From: Pseudomonas pseudonitroreducens
GTDB lineage: Bacteria; Pseudomonadota; Gammaproteobacteria; Pseudomonadales; Pseudomonadaceae
DNA length: 64,000 nucleotides
Assembly: GCF_021603645.1 (NCBI RefSeq)
Contig: NZ_BQHJ01000016.1
Coordinates: 1 to 64,000 of the forward strand
Direction: 5' to 3'
Under the pieces are notes generated by a model. That model searched no databases and was not told the DNA's origin. It worked only from the letters and a program-made list of their open reading frames with translations. Made by a program: the position numbers and the translations under genes. This document shows positions 16,734 to 24,749 of this stretch, one piece after another (the first letter of the stretch is position 1; every line of letters starts with the position of its first letter).

Positions 16734-19160
16734 TCAGAACTCCACAGTGGTCGAAATCTCGAACTGCCGTGGCTCGCCGACTGCGACGTAGAGGTTGTTC
16801 GCCGCCGACGGGTAGTAGGTGCGGTCGAACAGGTTCTTCACGTTGAACTGGAAGCCGACGTTATGGCCACCCAGTTTCGTGTCATAGCTGGCGAAGGCAT
16901 CGGTCACGGTGTAGGACGGCAATTCGAAGGAATTGGACGGATCGCCCGCGCGCTTGCCGACGTAGCGCGGCCCACCGCCCAGGCGCAGGTTGTCGCCGCC
17001 GAAGATCGAACCAGCGTCATACACTGCCGCCAGCGAGGCGGTTTGCTTGGCCACGTTCTGCAGGCGGTTGCCCTCCAGCACCGGGTCTTCGGTCACTTCG
17101 GCATCCAGCCAGGCGTAGCTGCCGATCAGGCTCCACTGCTCGGTCAACTGGCCAGTGACGTCCAGCTCCGCACCGTAGGAGCGCACCTTGCCGGCGGTAC
17201 TGACGCGGCTGTCGCCGTTGCTGTCGAGCTGGGTGACCATCACGTTGCGCTTGCGAATGTCGAAGAAGGCCAGGTTGGCGGTGACGCGGCCGGGGATGTC
17301 GAGCTTGCCGCCGATCTCCCAGGAGGTCGCCTCTTCCGGCTGGATCGCCGAGTCGATCACCTCGCCCGTGGACAGCGGCGCGATGGTGGAGTTGGGCTTG
17401 AACGACTGGGTGTAGCTGCCATACAGCGACATCTCGTCGTTGATCTTGTAGATCACCCCGGCGCGCGGTACCCACTTCTGTCCGCTGATATCGGTGTTGG
17501 CCTTGAACGGCCGGCCGCGCCCGGCGTACTGGTCGTACATCTGGTAGCGCCCGCCGGCGACCAGGATCCAGTGTTCGTCCAGGTGCCAGGAATCCTGCAG
17601 GAATAACGAGTCGCTGCGCAGCTTGTCGGTCTGGTCGCTGTCGCCGGGGCTGACCGCGGTGGCCGGGGAAATCTGCCCGTACACCGGATCGAGGTAGTTG
17701 AAGGTGGTGTTCCTGGTGTCGCGGATCAGGTCGGCGCGGTAGATCTTGCGCTTCTCGCTGTCGATGCCGAAGGTCACCTCGTGGCGAAAACCACCGAGTT
17801 GCAGGTCACCGTTCAGCCCGGCGGTGGCGAAGCTGTCGCTGCTCACCGCGCCGCGGGTGGCGTCGGTGCGGCGGGTCAGGGTGCCCTTGCTGTTGACCTT
17901 GGTGACGCGGGCCTGGTTGTCATCATAGGTCTCGCGGGTCCAGCCGTAGGCGAAATGCGCCTTCCAGGCATCGTCGATGCGGTGCTCGACGTCCAGGCGG
18001 GTCAGGTCGGAGCGGCCTTCGGTGATGTTGAAGGGCTCGTCCAGGCGGCGCGTGCGCGGAATATCCAGCGGCTTGTTGGTGCGCGGGTCGATGGCGGTGC
18101 CACGGTCGAACGGCGTCTTGAACTCGCGGTGCTCGTAGCTGAGGTTCACCGTGGTGTCCTCGCCGAACCAGGCCAGCGACGGAGCGACGAGGGTCTCGCG
18201 CTGCTGGCCGAAATTGCGCCAGTAGTTCTCGTCCTGGTGATCGACGATCAGCCGGTAGGCCAGGTTGCTCTCGCCCAGCGCGCCGGTACTGTCGACCTGC
18301 GCGCCGCTGCCCTGCTTGCCGTGGGCGTAGGTCGAGCCGCGCAGGGTGACGGCGTTGTACTGCTGCAGCTGCGGCTTCTTGCTCACCACGTTGACGATGC
18401 CGCCCGGGTCCTGGATGCCGTACAGCAGCGAGGCCGGGCCCTTGAGCACTTCGACGTGGTCGGCGGTGGCGGTGAGGTTGCGGCCCAGCACCGAGGGCAG
18501 GCCGTCGCGCATGATCGAACCGTCGCGATTATCGCCGAAGCCGCGTTTCATCACCGCGTCCTGGGTGCCGCCGAGGGTGTTGGCCTGGGTGATACCGCTG
18601 ATGTTGCCAAGGGCGTCGTCGAGGTTGCGCGGCTTCTGATCGCGCAGCGCCTGGGCCGGGACCGTGACGATGCTTTGCGGGGTTTCCAGCACCGGCGTGT
18701 CGGTGCGACCGATGGAGGCGACCGGTGCAGGTTGGTAGCTGGTCGACGCCGCCTGGCCGGTGACGGTGGTGTCAGTGAGACTCAGGGTGTCGGTCGGCAC
18801 GCGCTCCAGGGTCAGGGTGCGGCCATCGAGGGCGCGGAAGCGGTAGCCGGAGCCCGCGAGCAGGCGATTCAGCGCGTCGTTGGCGCTGAGCTGGCCGGCA
18901 ACCGCCGGGGCACTGAGGTCATAAGGCGCCTCGTCGGTGTAGACCACGCTGAGGCCGGTCACCCGACTGAACTCGCTGAGCGCCTGGGGCAACGGCTGTG
19001 AGGCGATGGCGAAAGCAAAGCGCGCCTGCAGGGCAGCGCCGTCAGCGGCATTCTCGGCCCTCGCGGAGGGAGCCTGCACGGTGACCAGGGCAGCGCCGAG
19101 CACGACGGCGGCCAAGGGTTTCAGGGACAATTCGGGAACAGCGCGGCGCAGCGGGATCAT
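16734..19160 (-). CDS. TonB-dependent siderophore receptor with signalling (STN) domain
   Basis: An 808-residue outer-membrane receptor. A signal peptide (residues 1-35, ending SARA) is followed by an STN/secretin-TonB signalling domain (about 50-120), a plug domain (about 145-260, with LKGPASLLYGIQDPGGIVN) and a 22-strand barrel ending in the canonical terminal phenylalanine (STTVEF). The STN domain means it signals through the adjacent FecR-type anti-sigma and FecI-type sigma factor. The ligand is a ferric siderophore, probably a xenosiderophore; identity is not readable. It is downstream of fecIR-like genes on the same strand with a 113-bp gap. Confidence 0.93.
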   Translation of the reverse strand: MIPLRRAVPELSLKPLAAVVLGAALVTVQAPSARAENAADGAALQARFAFAIASQPLPQALSEFSRVTGLSVVYTDEAPYDLSAPAVAGQLSANDALNRLLAGSGYRFRALDGRTLTLERVPTDTLSLTDTTVTGQAASTSYQPAPVASIGRTDTPVLETPQSIVTVPAQALRDQKPRNLDDALGNISGITQANTLGGTQDAVMKRGFGDNRDGSIMRDGLPSVLGRNLTATADHVEVLKGPASLLYGIQDPGGIVNVVSKKPQLQQYNAVTLRGSTYAHGKQGSGAQVDSTGALGESNLAYRLIVDHQDENYWRNFGQQRETLVAPSLAWFGEDTTVNLSYEHREFKTPFDRGTAIDPRTNKPLDIPRTRRLDEPFNITEGRSDLTRLDVEHRIDDAWKAHFAYGWTRETYDDNQARVTKVNSKGTLTRRTDATRGAVSSDSFATAGLNGDLQLGGFRHEVTFGIDSEKRKIYRADLIRDTRNTTFNYLDPVYGQISPATAVSPGDSDQTDKLRSDSLFLQDSWHLDEHWILVAGGRYQMYDQYAGRGRPFKANTDISGQKWVPRAGVIYKINDEMSLYGSYTQSFKPNSTIAPLSTGEVIDSAIQPEEATSWEIGGKLDIPGRVTANLAFFDIRKRNVMVTQLDSNGDSRVSTAGKVRSYGAELDVTGQLTEQWSLIGSYAWLDAEVTEDPVLEGNRLQNVAKQTASLAAVYDAGSIFGGDNLRLGGGPRYVGKRAGDPSNSFELPSYTVTDAFASYDTKLGGHNVGFQFNVKNLFDRTYYPSAANNLYVAVGEPRQFEISTTVEF

Positions 19161-19192
19161 CGGGGCTCTCTTGCTCGAAGGTCGGACTACAC

Positions 19193-19209
19193 ATGCGAAT
19201 AAATCGCAT
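19193..19209. promoter_or_regulatory. Palindrome upstream of the TonB receptor gene
   Basis: ATGCGA-ATAAA-TCGCAT is a perfect 6-bp inverted repeat 33-49 bp upstream of the receptor start. It lies where the ECF-sigma promoter should be, and could be part of that promoter or a hairpin in the leader. Confidence 0.35.
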
Positions 19210-19273
19210 TCATGACCACTACACGGAGCAGCCGCCGCAGTACCTCACCCCTTTTTCGAAAAAATCTTCGCCC

Positions 19274-20278
19274 TCAGCGAATCAGCACGAAGCGACCGAG
19301 CAGAGGCTGCTGATGGAAGCCCACCACCGCCTGCAGGGAATCCAGCGCCGCCTGCGGATCAGCGCTGCGGAAACTGCCGCTGACCCGGCGCTGCGCCAGT
19401 TCGCTGTCGAGCAGCACGATGCGGCCCGGGTAGTAAGTGCCCAGGCGCTCCAGCACCTCGCCCAGCGGCGCACGGTAGAAGGTCAGCCAGCCCTGGCGCC
19501 AGGCCAGCGCGGCCTGGGCATCGGCGGGCTGCGCCTCGCCGAGCCTCGTGCCATTGATGCTGACCCGTTCGCCAGCACCCAGCACCACTTCCGGCATGCC
19601 GACGGCATGGCTGCCACGCACCGAAACACGACCTTCGGCGACGGTGACGCCGGTCTGCTCGCCCAGGCGGCGAACTTCGAACTCGGTGCCGAGCACCCGC
19701 GCCTCGCCCTCGCCGGCACGTACCACGAAGGGTTTGGGCAGGTGTTCCACGGCGAAGGAAGCGGCGCCGCGCAGCAACTCGACGCGACGTTGATCGCCGT
19801 CCAATGAAACGGCAACAGCGCTATCGGCATCCAGGGTCAGGCGCGAGCCGTCGCCCAGGGTGATCTCACGCACTTCGCCCGGTGCGCTGACGTAGTCGGC
19901 GGCAAGGTCCGTCAGCCAATTGTCCGGTTTCCACCAGCCGCCGGCCCAGAGCATCAGCAGCAGGCAGGCGGCGCTGGCCAGCGGGTAGGCCCAGCGCCTG
20001 TGATTGCTCTGCGCGCGGCGCGGTACCGGGCGATCCATCGCGGCGAGATAGGCGCCCAACGCATCACCCTCCGCCGCCGCCAACCGTTGCGCCGGCAGCG
20101 CGCTGGCCTGCCAGAGCGCATCGACTTCGGCGTAGGCGCGGGCATGTTGCGGATCAGCCGCCAGCCACGCCCGGAAGGCCCCCAGCCATGCGTCGCCGCC
20201 GGCGTCGTGCAGGCGCAGCAGCCACTGGCGCGCCTGACGCTGGGCGTCCTCGGGCGAGGTGGCGATTTCGGGCTTCAT
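19274..20278 (-). CDS. FecR-family anti-sigma regulator
   Basis: A 334-residue inner-membrane protein. The N-terminal DUF4880 cytoplasmic domain (about 10-60, QARQWLLRLHDAG and FRAWLAADPQHARAYAEVDALW) binds the sigma factor. One TM helix lies near residues 95-112 (YPLASAACLLLMLWAGG), then the FecR periplasmic domain (ITLGDGSRLTLDADSAV, about 145-240) and a C-terminal STN-contacting region. It relays the receptor signal to the ECF sigma factor. Its ATG overlaps the sigma stop (ATGA), indicating translational coupling. Confidence 0.92.
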   Translation of the reverse strand: MKPEIATSPEDAQRQARQWLLRLHDAGGDAWLGAFRAWLAADPQHARAYAEVDALWQASALPAQRLAAAEGDALGAYLAAMDRPVPRRAQSNHRRWAYPLASAACLLLMLWAGGWWKPDNWLTDLAADYVSAPGEVREITLGDGSRLTLDADSAVAVSLDGDQRRVELLRGAASFAVEHLPKPFVVRAGEGEARVLGTEFEVRRLGEQTGVTVAEGRVSVRGSHAVGMPEVVLGAGERVSINGTRLGEAQPADAQAALAWRQGWLTFYRAPLGEVLERLGTYYPGRIVLLDSELAQRRVSGSFRSADPQAALDSLQAVVGFHQQPLLGRFVLIR

Positions 20279-20862
20279 CGGTCGGCGGCTCCACGGCGAT
20301 CTGCCGGCGCGGCGGGCTCCAGGCTCGCCTTGCAGGCATCGAGGGCGCGCATCATATGTTTTTCCACGGCGCTCTGGGAAAGCCCCATGGCCGCGGCGAT
20401 CTCGCCATAGGTGCGGCCATGCACGCGGCTGAGCAGGAAGATATGGCGGGTGCGTTCGGGCAACTGGCGCAGGGCATCCTCGATGAGGTCCAGTTCGGCA
20501 CCGGCCTGCACCGCCTGCTCGGGCGAAGGTTGCGCATCGTCTTCATCGGGGAGCAGCGCGCTCAGGGTCCGGCCGCGCGAATCTTCGCCGCGCAGGTGAT
20601 CGATGGCCAGGTTGCGCGCACTGCGCAGCAGGTAGCTGCCGAGCTCTTCCACCGGTGCCTGCGGGCGCTTCCAGAAGCGCAGGAACAGGTCCTGCACCAG
20701 GTCCGCCGCCGTGGCACGGCAACCGACCCGGCGGCGTACCAGGGCTTCCATGCGCGGGCGCTGGGAGAGGAACACCCGCAGGAAATCCTCGCGCGGCAAT
20801 GCCTCGGCGGGCGCCGGGGCGTCCGCGGCGCGGGAGTCGGCCGGGCGGTCGGAATGGGACAT
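20275..20862 (-). CDS. ECF sigma factor, FecI-type
   Basis: About 195 residues. Sigma region 2 contains ATAADLVQDLFLRFWKRP and sigma region 4 contains LPERTRHIFLLSRVHGRTYGEIAAAMGLSQSAVEKHM, the FecI-like helix-turn-helix. It should direct transcription of the adjacent receptor gene in response to siderophore. Two starts are possible: ATG at 20862 (used here) and GTG at 20892; neither has a strong Shine-Dalgarno. A Fur box lies about 70 bp upstream, so the unit is iron-repressed. Confidence 0.92.
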   Translation of the reverse strand: MSHSDRPADSRAADAPAPAEALPREDFLRVFLSQRPRMEALVRRRVGCRATAADLVQDLFLRFWKRPQAPVEELGSYLLRSARNLAIDHLRGEDSRGRTLSALLPDEDDAQPSPEQAVQAGAELDLIEDALRQLPERTRHIFLLSRVHGRTYGEIAAAMGLSQSAVEKHMMRALDACKASLEPAAPADRRGAADR

Positions 20863-20929
20863 CGGGGCTGCAGGCTCGCCAGCGGTCCGCACCGAAGCCG
20901 GTGCGAGGGGAAGACCCTGGAAAGCCGCA

Positions 20930-20948
20930 AATGATAATGCTTATCAAA
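20930..20948. promoter_or_regulatory. Fur box
   Basis: AATGATAATGCTTATCAAA contains the perfect palindrome TGATAA-TGC-TTATCA (20932-20946), a close match to the 19-bp Fur consensus. It lies upstream of the FecI-type sigma gene and close to the end of the LysR gene, so the sigma gene is the likely target. Confidence 0.85.
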
Positions 20949-20975
20949 TAAACGGAATAGCCCCGGCTGTCTGCC

Positions 20976-21890
20976 TCAAGGCGTCTCGTCCAGCCCCAGG
21001 CCGCCTTCGAGCTTGCGCCAGAGCAGACGAATCTGCGCCTTGCGCACCAGGGCGCAACGGTACAGACGGATTTCCTGCGGGACGATCCAGTGCGGACCGC
21101 CGCACAGCGCCAGTTCGCCGCGTGCCAGCTCCGATTCCATGCTCAGGCGCGGCACCCAGGCCACGCCCATGCCTTGCAGCGCCATGCTTTTCAGGCTGTC
21201 GGCCATCGCCGTTTCATAGACAGTGGTGTAGCGCAGGTTGCGCTGGCGCAGCAGCAGGTTGACCCCGCGACCGAGGAAGGCCCCGGCACTGTAAGCCAGC
21301 AGCGGCACGCTCTGGCCGCTGTCGAGATCGAAGAGCGGCACGCCGGCGGAGTTCACCGCGCACACCGGCAGCATCTCGGTGCGCCCCAGGTGCAGCGAGG
21401 GGAACACTTCCGGGTCCATCTGCAGCGCGGCATCCGGATCATAGAAGGCCATCATCAGGTCGCAGCCGCCTTCGCGCAGCAGGTGCACCGCCTCGCCGAC
21501 GTTGGTCGCCACCAGGCGGCTGGCGATGTTCAGGCCTTCCGAGCGCAGCCGGGAAATCCACGCGGGGAAGAAGCCCAGCGCCAGCGAGTGCGCGGCGGCG
21601 AACTGCAGCACCTCGCCCTGCCCGCCTTCCAGGTGGTGCAGGTGGCGCACCACCTGGCCGAGCTGCTCGACCACTGCGCGAGCGGTGACCAGGAACAGTT
21701 GGCCGGCCTCGGTCAGCTCGATGGGCGTGCGCTGGCGGTTCACCAGGGTCAGGCCGAGGGCGTCCTCCAGGCTGCGGATACGCCGGCTGAAGGCCGGCTG
21801 GGTGACGAAGCGCTTTTCAGCGGCCTGGGAAAAACTGCGGGTGGTGGCCAGGGTGCTGAAGTCTTCCAGCCATTTGGTCTCGAGGTTCAC
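20976..21890 (-). CDS. LysR-family regulator, HypT/QseD-like
   Basis: A 304-residue LysR-type regulator. The winged HTH is at residues about 8-65 (FSTLATTRSFSQAAEKRFVTQPAFSRRI). The opening NLETKWLEDF, the domain-2 start AAAHSLALGFFP and the LLAYSAGAFLGRGVN segment resemble E. coli HypT (YjiE/QseD), a hypochlorite-responsive regulator. This is similarity by eye only. It is divergent from aspA with 211 bp between them and may control it. C-terminal residues end near the Fur box of the next unit. Confidence 0.85.
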   Translation of the reverse strand: MNLETKWLEDFSTLATTRSFSQAAEKRFVTQPAFSRRIRSLEDALGLTLVNRQRTPIELTEAGQLFLVTARAVVEQLGQVVRHLHHLEGGQGEVLQFAAAHSLALGFFPAWISRLRSEGLNIASRLVATNVGEAVHLLREGGCDLMMAFYDPDAALQMDPEVFPSLHLGRTEMLPVCAVNSAGVPLFDLDSGQSVPLLAYSAGAFLGRGVNLLLRQRNLRYTTVYETAMADSLKSMALQGMGVAWVPRLSMESELARGELALCGGPHWIVPQEIRLYRCALVRKAQIRLLWRKLEGGLGLDETP

Positions 21891-22101
21891 GTCAACTCCA
21901 ACGCGTTCACACGTTGATCGATTGGTCAGGAGCCGGGCGCGCGTAGCACAGTCACACGCTCGCCGTCATCAATTCGTCACAGGGTACATTATGCCGTTCG
22001 TGCATGAGGCAGCCTTTAACAGCATTGGCCGACGAAAGGCGAAATCCCTAGTCTACCGGGCATCGCGGCACTGGCCGTGTTTCCCTGAGACAATCCCCGT
22101 C

Positions 22102-23526
22102 ATGTCCCCTGTTGCATCGTTCCGCATCGAGAAAGACCTCCTCGGCACCCTCGAAGTACCTTCTGACGCCTACTTCGGCATCCAGACCCTGCGCGCTGTG
22201 AACAACTTCCGCCTCTCGGGCGTGCCGCTGTCGCACTACCCGAAACTGGTCGTAGGCCTGGCGATGGTCAAACAGGCGGCAGCCGATGCCAACCACCAGC
22301 TTGGCCATCTGTCGAACGAGAAGCACGCTGCCATCAGCGAAGCCTGTGCCCGCCTGATCCGCGGTGACTTCCACGACCAGTTCGTGGTGGACATGATCCA
22401 GGGTGGCGCCGGTACTTCCACCAACATGAACGCGAACGAAGTGATCGCGAACATCGCGCTGGAAGCCATGGGCCACACCAAGGGTGAGTACAAGTACCTG
22501 CACCCGAACAACGACGTGAACATGGCGCAGTCGACCAACGACGCGTACCCGACCGCCATCCGCCTGGGCCTGCTGCTCGGCCACGACACCCTGCTGGCCA
22601 GCCTCGACAGCCTGATCCAGGCCTTCGCCGCCAAGGGCGTCGAGTTCGCCGGCGTACTGAAGATGGGCCGTACCCAGCTGCAGGACGCGGTACCGATGAC
22701 CCTCGGCCAGGAATTCCACGCCTTCGCCACCACCCTGGGCGAAGACCTCGACCGCCTGCGTCGCCTCGCGCCGGAACTGCTGACCGAAGTGAACCTCGGC
22801 GGCACCGCGATCGGCACCGGCATCAACGCCGACCCCGGCTACCAGAAGCTGGCCGTCGAGCGCCTGGCGGAAATCAGCGGCCACCCGGTCGTCCCGGCTG
22901 CCGACCTGATCGAAGCCACCTCCGACATGGGCGCCTTCGTGCTGTTCTCCGGCATGCTCAAGCGCACCGCGGTCAAGCTGTCGAAGATCTGCAACGACCT
23001 GCGCCTGCTGTCCAGCGGCCCGCGTACCGGCATCAACGAGATCAACCTGCCGCCGCGCCAGCCGGGCAGCTCGATCATGCCGGGCAAGGTCAACCCGGTA
23101 ATCCCGGAGGCGGTGAACATGTGCGCCTTCGAAATCATGGGCAACGACCTGGCGCTGACCATCGCGGCCGAAGGCGGCCAGCTGCAGCTGAACGTGATGG
23201 AGCCGCTGATCGCCTACAAGATCTTCGACTCGATCCGCCTGCTCCAGCGCGCCATGGACATGCTGCGCGAGCATTGCATCACCGGCATCACCGCCAACGT
23301 CGAGCGCTGCCACCAGCTGGTGGAGCACAGCATCGGCCTGGTCACCGCGCTGAACCCGTACATCGGCTACGAGAACTCCACCCGCATCGCCAAGACTGCG
23401 CTGGAAACCGGCCGTGGCGTACTGGAGCTGGTTCGCGAGGAGAAGCTGCTGGACGAAGCCACCCTGGCCGACATCCTGCTGCCGGAAAACATGATCGCCC
23501 CGCGCCTGATTCCGCTGCGCGCCTGA
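22102..23526 (+). CDS. aspA: Aspartate ammonia-lyase
   Basis: A 474-residue member of the fumarase/aspartase superfamily that reversibly deaminates L-aspartate to fumarate and ammonia. The signature loop GSSIMPGKVNPVIPE (about 317-331) carries the catalytic serine, and GAGTSTNMNANEVIAN (about 99-114) is diagnostic for aspartase/fumarase. Length equals P. aeruginosa AspA. The start MSPVASFRIEKDLLG at 22102 was preferred over a long upstream frame that runs through the divergent LysR gene. Translation is probably initiated with a weak Shine-Dalgarno. Confidence 0.97.
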   Translation: MSPVASFRIEKDLLGTLEVPSDAYFGIQTLRAVNNFRLSGVPLSHYPKLVVGLAMVKQAAADANHQLGHLSNEKHAAISEACARLIRGDFHDQFVVDMIQGGAGTSTNMNANEVIANIALEAMGHTKGEYKYLHPNNDVNMAQSTNDAYPTAIRLGLLLGHDTLLASLDSLIQAFAAKGVEFAGVLKMGRTQLQDAVPMTLGQEFHAFATTLGEDLDRLRRLAPELLTEVNLGGTAIGTGINADPGYQKLAVERLAEISGHPVVPAADLIEATSDMGAFVLFSGMLKRTAVKLSKICNDLRLLSSGPRTGINEINLPPRQPGSSIMPGKVNPVIPEAVNMCAFEIMGNDLALTIAAEGGQLQLNVMEPLIAYKIFDSIRLLQRAMDMLREHCITGITANVERCHQLVEHSIGLVTALNPYIGYENSTRIAKTALETGRGVLELVREEKLLDEATLADILLPENMIAPRLIPLRA

Positions 23527-23532
23527 TCATCC

Positions 23533-23699
23533 GCCCGGCGCGAGCCGGGCACGTCTCACCGGTTGAGGGGGAGTATTCCTCCCTCACCTTTCAGGGATTG
23601 GTTACCCCCAGTCCCTTCTTTTATACCCGGCGCCGCGGATTCATCCGAGGCGCCACGTCTCACCGGTTGAGGGGCCTCTTGGCCCACTCTCCTTTAGAA
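23533..23699 (+). ncRNA. Structured non-coding stretch with 21-bp direct repeats (candidate sRNA or 3' UTR)
   Basis: After aspA come a hairpin (GCCCGGC-GCGA-GCCGGGC, 23533-23550) and two exact copies of the 21-bp sequence CACGTCTCACCGGTTGAGGGG (23550-23570 and 23654-23674), 104 bp apart. Each copy is followed by sequence able to pair with its 3' part (CCTCCCTCA and TCTTGGCCCA). A strong terminator closes the stretch. No ORF is credible. It may be a separate small RNA or a processed aspA 3' UTR. I do not recognise the family. Confidence 0.4.
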
Positions 23700-23733
23700 G
23701 GGACACCGCTTACCCCGGTGTCCCTATTTTTTT
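23700..23733 (+). terminator. Strong intrinsic terminator downstream of aspA
   Basis: GGGACACC (23700-23707), 9-nt loop, GGTGTCCC (23717-23724), then TATTTTTTT. It ends the aspA transcript or the candidate small RNA before it. Confidence 0.88.
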
Positions 23734-23763
23734 GCCTGTGATTTACCAACGGCTGTCGGGACC

Positions 23764-23846
23764 GTAGAACCCATAGCCGCCTGCGGTTATCCGCCGGCGC
23801 CGCGCCAGGCACGACGGCGGATAACGCTGCGCGTTATTCGCCCTAC
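23764..23846. repeat. Inverted repeat, GTAG-TTATCCGCC/GGCGGATAACGC family
   Basis: The left half GCGGTTATCCGCC and the right half GGCGGATAACGCTGCGCGTT plus ATTCGCCCTAC form a long imperfect palindrome in the aspA-zapA gap. Confidence 0.75.
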
Positions 23847-23876
23847 AAGACTGAAAGTTGGGCACGGCGAAAAACA

Positions 23877-23937
23877 TCGCGGACGGAGTCCGCTCCTACG
23901 CAGGTTCAGGTTTCGTAGGAGCGGACTCCGTCCGCGA
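23877..23937. repeat. Inverted repeat pair, GTAGGAGCGGACTCCGTCCG family
   Basis: TCGCGGACGGAGTCCGCTCC and then GTAGGAGCGGACTCCGTCCG face each other. Together with the preceding repeat they fill the 234 bp between the aspA terminator and zapA; nothing else was seen there. Confidence 0.85.
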
Positions 23938-23969
23938 TTGGTGTGAGTCGCACGGGGAACGCGCGGAGA

Positions 23970-24266
23970 TCAATCCTGCCGTTGCAGGTGATCGAGAATC
24001 CGGCGGTTGAGGGCGGCGATACGCTCGACGGCGTCCGCCTCGTCGCACTCCTCCTCCTGGCCGCCGAGCTGGCGGGCGCAGAGGTTGAGCGCGGAGAGCA
24101 CCATCAGCTCATTGCTGGTGACGTAGGGGAATTTCTTCTTGCTGGCGGTGATTTCCGCCTGCAACAGCGCGGCCGCGTCCTGCAGCCGGCGCTCTTCACC
24201 GGCCGGCGCCCGGACGCTGTATTCGCGTCCGAGGATGCGCAGGACGCGGACGCCGTCGCCACTCAT
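23970..24266 (-). CDS. zapA: Cell division protein ZapA
   Basis: A 98-residue FtsZ-associated protein. The N-terminal VRVLRILGREYSVRAP beta strands are followed by a long amphipathic helix region (LQDAAALLQAEI, NELMVLSALNLCARQL) typical of ZapA, which crosslinks FtsZ protofilaments at the Z ring. Its ATG overlaps the stop of the upstream TIGR02449-type gene. The 6S RNA and ygfA genes that usually follow zapA in gammaproteobacteria were not found in the adjacent DNA, which holds only repeats. Confidence 0.9.
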   Translation of the reverse strand: MSGDGVRVLRILGREYSVRAPAGEERRLQDAAALLQAEITASKKKFPYVTSNELMVLSALNLCARQLGGQEEECDEADAVERIAALNRRILDHLQRQD

Positions 24267-24493
24267 GCGCTGGCGCGGCTGTCGCTGACGCGGCGGATCA
24301 GCGCCTGCAGGCGGGTGGCTGTGGCGTTGTGCTTCTCTTCCTGCTCCATCAGGGACAGCTGCAGGCTGTCGTTTTCCTCACGGGCCTTGAGTAGCTCTTC
24401 ACGCACAGCGGCGTTGTCCTGCACCAGCACTTCATTCTGCTGCAGCAGTTCGGCGACCAGCTGTTCAAGTTGTTCGAGGGTGGAATCAAGCAT
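24263..24493 (-). CDS. Small coiled-coil protein, TIGR02449 family (ZapB-like)
   Basis: A 76-residue, highly charged, almost wholly helical protein (LEQLVAELLQQNEVLVQDNAAVREELLKA) with heptad periodicity, matching the short coiled-coil family commonly encoded just upstream of zapA. A divisome role by analogy with ZapB is inference. The start MLDSTLEQ at 24493 has a GGAGG-type site nearby (GCGGAGGCTCCC). It is translationally coupled to zapA (ATGA overlap). Confidence 0.8.
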   Translation of the reverse strand: MLDSTLEQLEQLVAELLQQNEVLVQDNAAVREELLKAREENDSLQLSLMEQEEKHNATATRLQALIRRVSDSRASA

Positions 24494-24667
24494 GGGAGCC
24501 TCCGCAAAGCCTTTCAAAGGGTGCGGAGGATAAAGAAAGGGGCGCGGCGGGGCCAGCAAAAACGCGGGTCTTCTGACAAGCCGTATACTGTCAATTCAAT
24601 GGCTTACGAGATAATTCTCGTGTCATTTCAATAATTTCCGGCCACCAGCGGAGTTTTGACCAGCCAA

Positions 24668-24727
24668 TCGCGGACAAAGTCCGCTCCTACGGCAAATTCC
24701 GAGCGTAGGAGCGGACTCCGTCCGCGA
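24668..24727. repeat. Inverted repeat pair, GTAGGAGCGGACTC family
   Basis: TCGCGGACAAAGTCCGCTCC and GTAGGAGCGGACTCCGTCCG lie back to back between the zapA pair and the end of etfB. The rest of the 24494-24749 gap is A/T-richer and probably holds the zapA-operon promoter. Confidence 0.85.
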
Positions 24728-24749
24728 TCGGTTTCGGGCCGCTCCCTGT

